8,866 nt of DNA from an uncultured Dorea sp. (GTDB taxonomy: Bacteria > Bacillota > Clostridia > Lachnospirales > Lachnospiraceae), in contig CAJTOH010000077.1 in NCBI GenBank assembly GCA_910577685.1, positions 1 through 8,866 on the forward strand, given 5' to 3'. Under the pieces are notes generated by a model. The model was not told the DNA's origin, searched no databases, and saw only the letters and a program-made list of their open reading frames with translations. Below are positions 1 to 7,183 of this stretch, in pieces. A program made the position numbers and the translations under genes. Numbering within the stretch: the first letter of the stretch is position 1; every line of letters starts with the position of its first letter.

Positions 1-1
1 T

Positions 2-457
2 ATAGAAGAAAAACTAAAGGAGATCCCGTATATTGATAAGCTGATGGCGATCAAAGGGATCGGTCTGATTACAGTCAGCGGTTTTATAGCAGAAGTGGGG
101 GACATTGGACGTTTTGATAATCCCAAACAAGTGCAGAAACTGGCGGGATATGCAATCGTGGCGAACGAGTCCGGCAGGCATAACGGAGAAAGCCGGATCA
201 GCTACCGCGGACGGAAGCGGCTGAGATATGTGCTTTATGAGGCAGCGATATCGCTGATTGGAAAGAATGAACAGTTCCGGGAAATACATGAGTATTATCG
301 GAGCCGGAAGGAAAATCCGCTGAAAAAGATGCAGTCAGTGGTTGCTGTAGCCTGCAAGGTTATAAGGGTATTCTACGCAATCCTTACAAAAGGTGTAGAT
401 TATGATGCAGAGAAACTGATGAGAGACATCAGGAGGCCGCAGATGCAGGCAGCATAA
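2..457 (+). CDS. IS110-family transposase, C-terminal part (cut by window start)
   Basis: This reading frame is open from the first bases of the window, so the ATG at 44 is probably internal; about 151 residues are visible. The visible part matches the C-terminal Transposase_20 half of IS110-family enzymes. A KGIG segment (53-64) is followed by an AEVGDIGRF block with a PKQ and LAGYA stretch, then an ESG motif (Ser codon at 170-172) and a basic SYRGRKRLRYVL block. In IS110 enzymes the N-terminal DEDD RuvC-like domain, which lies outside this window, works with a serine in the C-terminal domain; the ESG serine is the likely candidate, by family pattern. Such proteins recombine DNA guided by an RNA made from the element's own noncoding end. 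The gene ends in a normal TAA with no frameshift in view. Whether the full element is intact cannot be judged. Confidence 0.9.
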   Translation: MEEKLKEIPYIDKLMAIKGIGLITVSGFIAEVGDIGRFDNPKQVQKLAGYAIVANESGRHNGESRISYRGRKRLRYVLYEAAISLIGKNEQFREIHEYYRSRKENPLKKMQSVVAVACKVIRVFYAILTKGVDYDAEKLMRDIRRPQMQAA

Positions 458-846
458 CAAGCAGAGAGAAAACTAAGTAATACGTCCACCACAAGGTGCT
501 GGTTTGTGGAACATACAGAAGAGGTCAGTAAGACTTAAGAAAAAGAATGAGCCAGTAGTCGGCAGGAATGATCACCATAGGGCATGACCCTGACAAGGAG
601 CTAAGCTGACACCCTGGATAAGGACAGGCGGGACGAAGGAAGTTAGGGCCCTACAGAAATGGAGGAGATCCTGGTAGACACGGGAGGTGCGCTGCCATAG
701 ATGGAGGGGTATACACAAGGCCATGTAGAACGGAAAAGCAAGACGTTTTACTTCGTGTACCCAGAACCAGCTATTTTCGTACCAGATACAGAGAAATGCC
801 CATACCAATGGCTCTTTCTTCTGAGATATTTATTGATAGTATATCG
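458..846 (+). ncRNA. Candidate noncoding end of the IS110-type element (possible bridge RNA/seekRNA)
   Basis: About 445 bases between the transposase stop and the next gene hold no convincing coding frame. They do hold several short dyads: CCACAA/TTGTGG at 489-494 and 504-509, which competes with CACC/GGTG at 487-490 and 495-498; AGGG/CCCT around 579-592; and the 10-bp palindrome TAGGGCCCTA at 644-653. In the IS1111 group of the IS110 family, the RNA that pairs with target and donor DNA is encoded in the noncoding stretch downstream of the transposase gene, so the position fits. This is a location-based inference: the right end of the element is not defined, no second copy is available, and simple spacer DNA cannot be excluded. 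The stretch from about 780 to 902 is more A+T-rich and may already be outside the element. Confidence 0.35.
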
Positions 847-868
847 AAAAATCCTTGATTTTCAAGGA
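847..868 (-). terminator. Small hairpin with T-run on the minus strand
   Basis: TCCTTG (852-857) and CAAGGA (863-868) pair perfectly around a 5-base loop. Read on the minus strand the stem is followed by five T residues (847-851), the form of a weak intrinsic terminator. On the plus strand the stem is followed by A residues, so it would not stop transcription coming from the transposase. No minus-strand gene lies to its right, so it may instead be a feature near the end of the insertion sequence. Confidence 0.3.
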
Positions 869-902
869 AAAAAGACTTGACTAAATAGGGAGGTATGCTA
901 TC

Positions 903-1484
903 ATGCAAAAACCAAACTTTACGGGATTATCCCATGTCTGTATCTTTGTAGACGATGTATCGGAGGCATTCAAGTATTACGAGAGGATTTTAGGCGCGGT
1001 TCCAAATCAGCACATCCCGCACTGGAAGAACAAGGGCTTTTTTGAGGCGGGCGGTTTTATAGAAGAGGCCGAGGAAGCGGAAGTTTCGATCGGTTTCATG
1101 GATGTGCCGGGAACGAAATTCACTATTGAATTAATGTGCTATCACAATCCAAAGGGACGTCAGGAGCCGGTTGTGTTTAAAGCAAACGATATCAGCGGCG
1201 CAAGGCACGTGGCTTTGAAGGTTATCAACATTGAAGAAGCTTTTGAATACATTAAGGCGCAGCCGGACGTGACATTGATTAATACCACGGAGGACTACAA
1301 GGTTTACCAGATCAGCAAGACGGAACCGTCGGATTTCTACTATTTTGACGAGGCAAAAGAGAAGGATGCCGAAGGGAAACAGAAGGCGGCGGATATTCTT
1401 GGAAACACGAAATATTTTTATTTTATAGACAAGTATGGGCTTCAGTGGGAGTTTGAGCAGGGCCATACGGATATAGGAGATTAA
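903..1484 (+). CDS. VOC-family (glyoxalase/bleomycin-resistance fold) protein
   Basis: This 193-residue soluble protein has the pattern of the vicinal oxygen chelate fold. Its first half opens with GLSHVCIFVDD (His11 is the expected metal ligand) and reaches Glu76 in TIELM. The second half starts at RHVALKV (His102) and ends with DKYGLQWEFE, where Glu183 sits where the final metal-binding Glu of the usual DPDGNxxE strand lies. The His/Glu/His/Glu set suggests that a divalent metal is bound. At 193 residues it is longer than the usual 120-150 because of an acidic, lysine-rich insert around residues 115-165. The ATG at 903 has GGGAGG at 888-893, nine bases upstream. Family members include glyoxalases, dioxygenases, epimerases and drug-binding proteins, and nothing here decides which. 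It lies 106 bases before the STAS gene and may or may not be cotranscribed with it. Confidence 0.85.
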   Translation: MQKPNFTGLSHVCIFVDDVSEAFKYYERILGAVPNQHIPHWKNKGFFEAGGFIEEAEEAEVSIGFMDVPGTKFTIELMCYHNPKGRQEPVVFKANDISGARHVALKVINIEEAFEYIKAQPDVTLINTTEDYKVYQISKTEPSDFYYFDEAKEKDAEGKQKAADILGNTKYFYFIDKYGLQWEFEQGHTDIGD

Positions 1485-1524
1485 TGTGCGGTACGCCGGT
1501 CCGGCAGACGCTCAGCCTGCGAAA

Positions 1525-1552
1525 CTGATACATACGAATATGCGGGTATAAA
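1525..1552 (+). promoter_or_regulatory. Candidate sigma-A-type promoter ahead of the STAS gene
   Basis: In the 106-base gap before the STAS gene, CTGATA (1525-1530) and TATAAA (1547-1552) are separated by 16 bases, matching the -35 and -10 consensus at 4 and 5 of 6 positions. Transcription would start near 1559, about 30 bases before the ATG. A GC-rich dyad, GCCGG-T-CCGGC (1495-1505), lies just upstream and could be an operator. This is the only plausible promoter I find for the five-gene locus, but the match is modest. Confidence 0.35.
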
Positions 1553-1590
1553 ATGAATCGACAGATCACAAGAAATGAGGTAGGAATATC

Positions 1591-1890
1591 ATGAATATTA
1601 CAGAAAATCAGGATGGAAATAAGCTGTGCCTTTCCCTTGAGGGCCGGCTTGACACGACCACCGCGCCGGAGCTTGAGAAGGTAACAAAGAGCCGTCTTGA
1701 CGGCGTAACGGAACTGATTATTGACATGAAGGGGCTTGACTACCTGTCGTCGGCAGGGCTTCGTGTTCTTCTGGGCGCTCAGAAGACCATGAACAAGCAG
1801 GGAAGCATGAAGGTGACCCATGTAAACGAAACAATCATGGAAATCTTTGATGTGACTGGCTTTGGGGAGATTCTTACCATTGAGAAGTAA
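1591..1890 (+). CDS. STAS-domain anti-sigma-factor antagonist (SpoIIAA/RsbV type)
   Basis: This 99-residue protein is a single STAS domain of normal length for the SpoIIAA/RsbV family. It starts with the SLEGRLDTTTAPEL strand-turn-helix and carries IIDMKGLDYLSSAGLRVLL. Aligned by eye with Bacillus subtilis SpoIIAA, Ser54 falls on the phosphorylated Ser58; the preceding Asp of SpoIIAA is Ser53 here. In the family, the unphosphorylated form binds an RsbW/SpoIIAB-type kinase and releases that kinase's other partner, while phosphorylation by the kinase ends the binding and a PP2C phosphatase restores it. Both matching enzymes are encoded 3-5.5 kb downstream (4919-7183 and 7180-7587). The start at 1591 is supported by GAGG at 1577-1580 and AGG at 1582-1584. 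Only 21 bases separate it from the MATE fusion gene, so the two are probably one transcript. It is likely the switch element of the locus. Confidence 0.92.
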   Translation: MNITENQDGNKLCLSLEGRLDTTTAPELEKVTKSRLDGVTELIIDMKGLDYLSSAGLRVLLGAQKTMNKQGSMKVTHVNETIMEIFDVTGFGEILTIEK

Positions 1891-1911
1891 TTCCGGAGCA
1901 GGGTTATATAT

Positions 1912-3678
1912 ATGGAACGGGAACTAAAGCAAAATAACTTTTTTTTGAAAACGGTCTACGGTAAATATGTGATTGCATCGGTTCTTTCTATGCTTGCCGC
2001 CAGTATGAGCGGTACGATAGATACGGTAATCGTGGGACGGTTTTTAGGAGAGACGGGGTTGGCTGCCATGTCGTTGGTCAGTCCCGTCTATTTGTCCTAT
2101 TATACCATCGGTGCAGTCATCGGCATGGGCGCGTCCATTGCGGGGAATCTGTATATCGGAAAAAATGACTACGAGGCATACCGGCAGGTGTTTACACTGT
2201 CCTTTTGGATGACTGCGGCCGTGTGCGCGCTGACCACAATCGCCGCGCTGCTGTGCATAGAGCCTCTGCTTTTACTGCTTGGCGGCGAAGGGCTGGTAAA
2301 GGAATATGCCGCAGACTATCTGTTTTGGTATATTGTCGGCGGCAGCGGTACGCTGTTTATCTACCTTCCTTTGAATTTCTTAAAGTGTGAGGGAAAGCCT
2401 CAGGTATCCTCCTTCTTGTTTTTGCTGTCCGGCGGTATAAACGTGCTTCTGACCTGGCTGTTCATGTCGCCTGTGTGCGGGATGGGTATGAAGGGCGCAA
2501 GCATTGCCACAGGGATTTCCATGAACCTGACGGCCATAATCGGGCTTTATTTTTTATTCTGCAGGACCGAAAATACCCGTCTTGTGAAAATGCGTCCTAC
2601 AATCCGGATGGCGGGGGAGATTCTGGTCTGCGGCAGTCCGAACGGATGTAACAATCTGCTGAACGCCTTGAAAATCCTGCTGATTAACGGAATGATTCTG
2701 CGGATTGACGGGGCCGTGTACCTGCCTGTGTTCTCGCTGGTCAAGAGTGTTTCTGATCTGGCGACAGGCGTGTGTATAGGGGTTGCCTCTGCGCTGATGC
2801 CCATTGTCGGCGTATTTCTGGGAGAGAAGGACGGAGGAAGTATACGGCGTGTGTGCCGAAGGGCGATGAGGGTCGGCGGTATCCTGACTGCGGGCTTGTC
2901 GGCCATGATCGCCCTGTTTCCCAACATGTTCTGTTTTCTTTTTAATATTACGGAGTCGTCTGCCAGAGAGGGAAGCCGAGGGGCAATGGTTTGGCTGGCA
3001 GTAAGTTTATTGTTCGCATTTCCCAACCTGATGATGTCCGGTTATTTTAATACCATCCGAAGGCCTATGCTGTCGAATCTGATTCTGTCTCTCCGGCTTT
3101 TGGTCTATCTTGGGCCGGCGGTTCTTCTGCTTGGCTCTTTCGCAGGGGCAAAGGGAATCTGGATGTCGCTTGCGGCGGCAGATATGCTGACTCTGGGAAC
3201 AGTTTTGCTGGTGGTGAAGGCGATTCGGCGTCGTTCGCCCTGTCTTGACAGGTATCTTCTTGATACTTCTATGGAAGGCGAGAGTGAGATATCCTTTTCT
3301 GTCCGCAATACGGTGGAGGACATTATGTTTGCGTCCAATAAGATTACGGATTTTTGCGAGTCCTCCGGCCTTGGGGTAAAAAAGACCATGCAGGTGAGCT
3401 TGGCTATCGAGGAGATGCTGACGGTGATTATTACCTATTGTATGGATGAGGAAAAGGAGCAGTTTATTGATATCCGTATTGTGAAAATAGGGGAGGACGT
3501 GCTGCTTCGTATCCGTAATTCCGGCAAGATCTTTGATCCTGTGAGTTTTTATGAGGAGAATCGGGAGTGCGAGGAGATGGAGGAACGAGTGCTTGGGATT
3601 AAGATGATTGCAGGGACGGCGAAGAAGATTGAGTTTCGCGAGACCTTTGGAATGAATAATCTGATGATTCGGTTTTGA
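1912..3678 (+). CDS. MATE-family transporter fused to a C-terminal RsbW-like (HATPase) domain
   Basis: This 588-residue membrane protein has two parts. Residues 1 to about 438 are a full-length MATE transporter (usual length about 450): the N-terminal SGTIDTVIVGRFLG helix, GMGASIAGN, LNFLKCEGKPQ, GMKGASIAT and a second bundle with YFNTIRRPMLSN, some twelve hydrophobic segments in all. MATE proteins exchange H+ or Na+ for organic cations or drugs; the substrate here is unknown. After a basic linker (RRRSPCLDRYLL, 439-450), residues 457-588 resemble the GHKL ATPase fold of anti-sigma factors such as RsbW: AIEEMLTVIITYC is the N-box region (498-510), RNSGKIFDP the G1 region (535-543), RVLGIKMIAG the G2 region, and the protein ends on a typical final strand. 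Val505 replaces the Mg-binding Asn, Asn536 the G1 Asp and Val560 the first G2 Gly, so kinase activity is doubtful. The whole gene is one uninterrupted frame. It may be a transporter gated by binding the STAS protein at 1591-1890. Confidence 0.88.
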   Translation: MERELKQNNFFLKTVYGKYVIASVLSMLAASMSGTIDTVIVGRFLGETGLAAMSLVSPVYLSYYTIGAVIGMGASIAGNLYIGKNDYEAYRQVFTLSFWMTAAVCALTTIAALLCIEPLLLLLGGEGLVKEYAADYLFWYIVGGSGTLFIYLPLNFLKCEGKPQVSSFLFLLSGGINVLLTWLFMSPVCGMGMKGASIATGISMNLTAIIGLYFLFCRTENTRLVKMRPTIRMAGEILVCGSPNGCNNLLNALKILLINGMILRIDGAVYLPVFSLVKSVSDLATGVCIGVASALMPIVGVFLGEKDGGSIRRVCRRAMRVGGILTAGLSAMIALFPNMFCFLFNITESSAREGSRGAMVWLAVSLLFAFPNLMMSGYFNTIRRPMLSNLILSLRLLVYLGPAVLLLGSFAGAKGIWMSLAAADMLTLGTVLLVVKAIRRRSPCLDRYLLDTSMEGESEISFSVRNTVEDIMFASNKITDFCESSGLGVKKTMQVSLAIEEMLTVIITYCMDEEKEQFIDIRIVKIGEDVLLRIRNSGKIFDPVSFYEENRECEEMEERVLGIKMIAGTAKKIEFRETFGMNNLMIRF

Positions 3679-3694
3679 TTGGTGCGGGCGAGAT

Positions 3695-3702
3695 AAGGAG
3701 GG
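3695..3702 (+). promoter_or_regulatory. Strong ribosome binding site for the GNAT gene
   Basis: AAGGAGGG lies six bases before the ATG at 3709. It is the best Shine-Dalgarno match in the locus and fixes the start at 3709 rather than at the in-frame GTG at 3712 or the ATG at 3754. Confidence 0.7.
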
Positions 3703-3708
3703 AGAGAC

Positions 3709-4839
3709 ATGGTGTTTGAAGACAAGGGAGGGGACGGTGTTGAGGATAGCGGCATGGAGTTTTGGGAGAAGGAATCAGGCCGCCGTGCGTCTGTCAGCTT
3801 CCGCTTGTTCCGGCGGGGGGACGGTGAGGAATTTCGCCGCTGTATTGAGGATTTCTACGGCGATGGATATCCTTATAAAGAATATCTGGAGGAGGAATTT
3901 CTTCTGGAAAAATGTGCTTCCGGGGAAATGACCGTGCTGTGCGGGGTTACGCCTGACGGGGAGATTATCAGCACCTCGGCTGTACGTCAGGATGAGGAAT
4001 TTCCCGGCAGCGCTCTTTTGATGCTGCGGGTGGTAAAGGAAGCCTATCGGGGAATGGGGATTGGAAAAGTTCAGGAGGAACGTCTGTTTCACTATGCCGA
4101 GGGGCAGGAGGGCGTCTGCTCCCTCTATGCGGATGTGATGACTCACAACAGCGTCAGCCAAGGCAGCCTTGCCCGGCGGGGGTTCGTATTCTGCGGCATA
4201 CGGATGATGCTGTACCGGAATCCTGTCATGGTGCCGGGGCTTGGGCTTGCCGAAGAAGGGAAAATGAGTCAGGCTGTCATGTGCAGAAGGGGAGGTACGC
4301 ATAGGATTGGAGTCCTGTATTGCCCGTCAGAGCATATAGGAGTGGTGCGGCGTATCTACGGAGAGCTTGGCGTGGAGTGCGGGATTGCTGATGCAGACCG
4401 CATAGACGGCGGCGTACAGGCAGACGGGCGGACAGAGTATGAATGTATGCTTAGCAGTTCGGTACGGGCGCCTGACAGAACAGAAACAAATATGTCTTGG
4501 AAGGAAGAGGAAGCGCACAACTCTTATATTTTGAGGGTTCAAAAGGTCGGGACGGATTTTGACAAACGGCTGACCCTCAGGATGGAACAGATTGAAGAGC
4601 ATAGGGATGCAACGGTGATATGTTACCTGAATCTTCGGGACGTTGGGGCTGTCTGGGGGTATGAGATTCTTGTGCGGGCAGGTTTTTTCTTTACGGGACT
4701 TAAACCTATGCAGGAGAAGGAAGAATATATGCTTCTGACCTATATAGGAGGGCAGGAGATTCGTTATGAGGATATCCATTTGCATGAGAATGGAGAGAAA
4801 TTATTGTCTTACATAAGGACGCGCCGGAGGGAGCGCTGA
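3709..4839 (+). CDS. GNAT-family acetyltransferase with a second GNAT-like C-terminal lobe
   Basis: This 376-residue, apparently soluble protein has a GNAT domain at about residues 30-172. It has an N-terminal FRLFRRGDGEEFRRC strand-helix, a VVKEAYRGMGIGK segment in which R114-G-M-G-I-G119 fits the acetyl-CoA pyrophosphate loop (Q/RxxGxG/A), and YADVMTHNSVSQGSLARRGF, where the MTHNxxSQ segment and final GF are typical of a GNAT subgroup that I recall being fused or adjacent to RsbW-like ATPase domains. The rest (about 195-376) follows the same subgroup: VLYCPSEHIGVVRRIYGELG, then AVWGYEILVRAGFFFTGLKP and EYMLLTY, reading like a second, acetyl-CoA-motif-free GNAT-like lobe. An acidic stretch precedes the first domain. 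It lies 30 bases after the MATE fusion and 79 before the phosphatase. The substrate is unknown; a protein or the transported compound is possible. No internal stop or frameshift is seen. Confidence 0.8.
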   Translation: MVFEDKGGDGVEDSGMEFWEKESGRRASVSFRLFRRGDGEEFRRCIEDFYGDGYPYKEYLEEEFLLEKCASGEMTVLCGVTPDGEIISTSAVRQDEEFPGSALLMLRVVKEAYRGMGIGKVQEERLFHYAEGQEGVCSLYADVMTHNSVSQGSLARRGFVFCGIRMMLYRNPVMVPGLGLAEEGKMSQAVMCRRGGTHRIGVLYCPSEHIGVVRRIYGELGVECGIADADRIDGGVQADGRTEYECMLSSSVRAPDRTETNMSWKEEEAHNSYILRVQKVGTDFDKRLTLRMEQIEEHRDATVICYLNLRDVGAVWGYEILVRAGFFFTGLKPMQEKEEYMLLTYIGGQEIRYEDIHLHENGEKLLSYIRTRRRER

Positions 4840-4918
4840 GTGAAGCTGACACAGCAGGCGTATACATTCGGGTTCAGGTCTTGTTAGACAAAAAGCGCGA
4901 TGCAAAAAAGGGGGATGA

Positions 4919-7183
4919 ATGGGATTGAAAACAATTAAAAACAAGGTGGTTCGGCTGGTGCTCTCGATTTCCCTTGCCTCGATTCTGCTTCTGGGAGCGG
5001 CCTCGGGTTTTGAAATCCAAAGAATCCGCCAGAATACCACCGACGGACTTAAGGGCTTGAATGATCAGGCCGCGGCGGACGCGACGGACGCCCTGCGTAC
5101 CCAGAAAAAGGAAGAAATTCAGGCGATGGCAGAGAATAAGAGCAGCCTTGCGGATACCAGTCTGAATCTGATTTTAAACCAGACTAATCTGGTGGCTATG
5201 GCGGCAAAGGAGGTTTATTCTAATCAGGAATTCTATACCCATGGGCAGCCTGACGGCGAACTTTCGATAAATGCCTATGATTTTTCCTGCAATTACCCGC
5301 CGGAGACTCTGGGCACATTTTCCTATCACCTGCGCGCGCCCCGTTCCTTGATGGATTCGTCTTCTATTGTTGAAAAGGACGGAACAATCATTAAGGCGCG
5401 TCTTGACGAGACACGTCTCACCGATAAGATGAGGCGGGAATTGTACCTTGCCCGTTATCTGGAAAATGCCTTGGGAGGCATCCGTAATTTTGACAACGGG
5501 GACGGTACGTACAGCGGAATCGGCGCAACCTATTTCTGTCTGGAGTCGTCGGGAATTGATGTGCTGGCAGACACGCTGACCGCTTCTATGATAGAATATG
5601 ACGCAAGGGAATCCTCATGGTATCAGGAGGCGGCAAAGTTAAAGGATGGGGAGGTCTATTGGAGTCATCCCATTCAGGACGGGTCAGGCCGCGGGATCGC
5701 GCTGATCTGTTCTATGCCGGTCTATGTGGACGGGAAGCTGGTTGGCGTGGCAGGAAGCGGAGGCCTGATAGAAAATATTCAGGAGATGGTGCAGAGCACC
5801 AGTATCGGCGAGAGCGGCTATGCATTTCTTCTCAACACAAACAGCATGAATGTGATTGCCAATGCAAATCCGGACGAGGACAGTGAGATTAACCGTTTCA
5901 GGGACAATCTTCTGGACACAGGAAATGAAGAACTGACTGCCGTGATGGAAAAGATCAGGGAGGGGGAATCGGGAATCGCTCAGGCGGCGCTGGACGGGAA
6001 GGAGTCTTATCTTGCCTATTCGCCCCTGACCACTACCAGTTGGGTGGTGGTGACGGTGATCGGTCTGGACGACGCCTCGATTGTCACACCTATTAATGAT
6101 TTGCAGGAAAATATCAGCGCCATTACCCGGCGGACTACCAAGGACATTAATGAAAAGATCAGGCTGATGGCAGGCTTATTCGTAGTGATTGCTTCGGTGA
6201 TTACCGTCGTTATCATTTTCCTGTCAAATAAATTTGCCAGACGATTGACACAGCCTATTTACACCCTGACCGAAGGGGCGGGGCAGATCAGCGGCGGCAA
6301 TCTGGATTACCGGATTGAGGTACAATCTGATGATGAAACGGCTCTGCTTGGAGAGGCCTTTAACCATATGACCGACAGTCTGAAGGATTATATCCGGAAT
6401 CTTTCCCGGGTCACGGCGGAGAAGGAGAGAATCGGGACGGAGTTGGATATTGCAAGGAATATTCAGGCGTCCATGCTTCCCTGCATCTTTCCGGCGTTTC
6501 CGGACCGGGCGGAGTTTGATATCTATGCTTCTATGGATCCCGCAAAGGAAGTGGGCGGCGATTTCTATGACTTCTTTATGGTAGATGAGAGGCATCTTGC
6601 CATTGTGGTGGCGGACGTGTCGGGAAAAGGTGTTCCGGCGGCTCTGTTTATGGTGATTGGAAAGACGCTGATTAAGGATCACACGAAGCCGGGGATAGAT
6701 CTGGGCGAAGTGTTCACGGAAGTAAACGAGCTGTTGTGCGAGTCCAACAGCGAGGGGCTGTTTATCACGGCGTTTGAGGGAGTGCTGGATCTGGCGACGG
6801 GCGAGCTTAGGTTTGTCAACGCAGGGCATGAGATCCCTTATATCTGTAAGGGAAATGGATATGAGCCGTATAAGATCCGCGCGGGCTTCGTGCTTGCCGG
6901 GATGGAGGGGATGCGCTATCAGTGCGGCTCTATGCAGTTAGAACCTGGGGACAAGATATTCCAGTACACGGACGGAGTGACGGAGGCCACCAATCAGGAG
7001 ATGGAGTTATACGGCATGGAACGTCTGGGCGAGATTCTATGCAGGAATGTGGACGCAGAACCGCAGAAGCTCTTGGAGAGCGTGAAGGAGGATATCGACG
7101 CTTTTGTGGGAGAGGCTTTGCAGTTTGACGATATTACTATGCTGTGTCTGGAATATAAAGAAAGAATGAAGGTGGAGGAATGA
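4919..7183 (+). CDS. Membrane sensor phosphatase: dCache-HAMP-PP2C (SpoIIE/RsbU type)
   Basis: This 754-residue protein carries a membrane segment at about 11-30, a large extracellular region (about 32-410), a second membrane segment (about 414-436), a HAMP domain (about 438-490), a short helical linker (EKERIGTELDIARNIQASMLP) and a SpoIIE-type PP2C domain (about 525-746). The outer region looks like dCache_1: YDARESSWYQEA (227-238), then MPVYVDGKLVGVAGSGGL (266-283) and GESGYAFLLN. The catalytic Asp set is complete: D548 in VGGDFYD, D566 in VADVSGKG, D684 in YTDGVTEA and D737/D738 in QFDDITML, plus NAGHE at 634-638, so it should be an active Mn/Mg-dependent phosphatase. Its expected substrate is the phosphorylated STAS protein at 1591-1890. 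The ATG at 4919 is only four bases from GGGGG (4910-4914); the in-frame TTG at 4925 is better spaced and is an alternative start. It overlaps the kinase gene by four bases. Confidence 0.93.
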   Translation: MGLKTIKNKVVRLVLSISLASILLLGAASGFEIQRIRQNTTDGLKGLNDQAAADATDALRTQKKEEIQAMAENKSSLADTSLNLILNQTNLVAMAAKEVYSNQEFYTHGQPDGELSINAYDFSCNYPPETLGTFSYHLRAPRSLMDSSSIVEKDGTIIKARLDETRLTDKMRRELYLARYLENALGGIRNFDNGDGTYSGIGATYFCLESSGIDVLADTLTASMIEYDARESSWYQEAAKLKDGEVYWSHPIQDGSGRGIALICSMPVYVDGKLVGVAGSGGLIENIQEMVQSTSIGESGYAFLLNTNSMNVIANANPDEDSEINRFRDNLLDTGNEELTAVMEKIREGESGIAQAALDGKESYLAYSPLTTTSWVVVTVIGLDDASIVTPINDLQENISAITRRTTKDINEKIRLMAGLFVVIASVITVVIIFLSNKFARRLTQPIYTLTEGAGQISGGNLDYRIEVQSDDETALLGEAFNHMTDSLKDYIRNLSRVTAEKERIGTELDIARNIQASMLPCIFPAFPDRAEFDIYASMDPAKEVGGDFYDFFMVDERHLAIVVADVSGKGVPAALFMVIGKTLIKDHTKPGIDLGEVFTEVNELLCESNSEGLFITAFEGVLDLATGELRFVNAGHEIPYICKGNGYEPYKIRAGFVLAGMEGMRYQCGSMQLEPGDKIFQYTDGVTEATNQEMELYGMERLGEILCRNVDAEPQKLLESVKEDIDAFVGEALQFDDITMLCLEYKERMKVEE

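Noticed and set aside
572..808. A 78-residue minus-strand frame in the noncoding stretch after the transposase
   Set aside because: It has no recognisable domain, no convincing ribosome site, an unnatural Trp/Cys/His-rich composition, and it lies across the dyads of the suspected element end.
1544..1549. GGGTAT resembling a sigma-B -10 element before the STAS gene
   Set aside because: No matching GTTT-type -35 element lies 13-15 bases upstream, and Clostridia generally lack sigma-B; the overlapping TATAAA fits a housekeeping promoter better.
1423..1821. A 132-residue minus-strand frame across the VOC/STAS gap
   Set aside because: It is antisense to the clearly conserved STAS gene and the end of the VOC gene, and its translation shows no family pattern.
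2547..3026. A 159-residue minus-strand frame inside the MATE gene, and similar ones at 3775-4302, 4327-4785 and 6224-6829
   Set aside because: All are antisense shadows of genes with strong motifs on the plus strand, and their translations are basic and low in recognisable structure.
4279..4839. Possible frameshift or gene fusion in the second half of the GNAT gene
   Set aside because: The frame is continuous and the late blocks (IYGELG, GFFFTGLKP, EYMLLTY) match the same two-lobed GNAT subgroup, so the length is natural.
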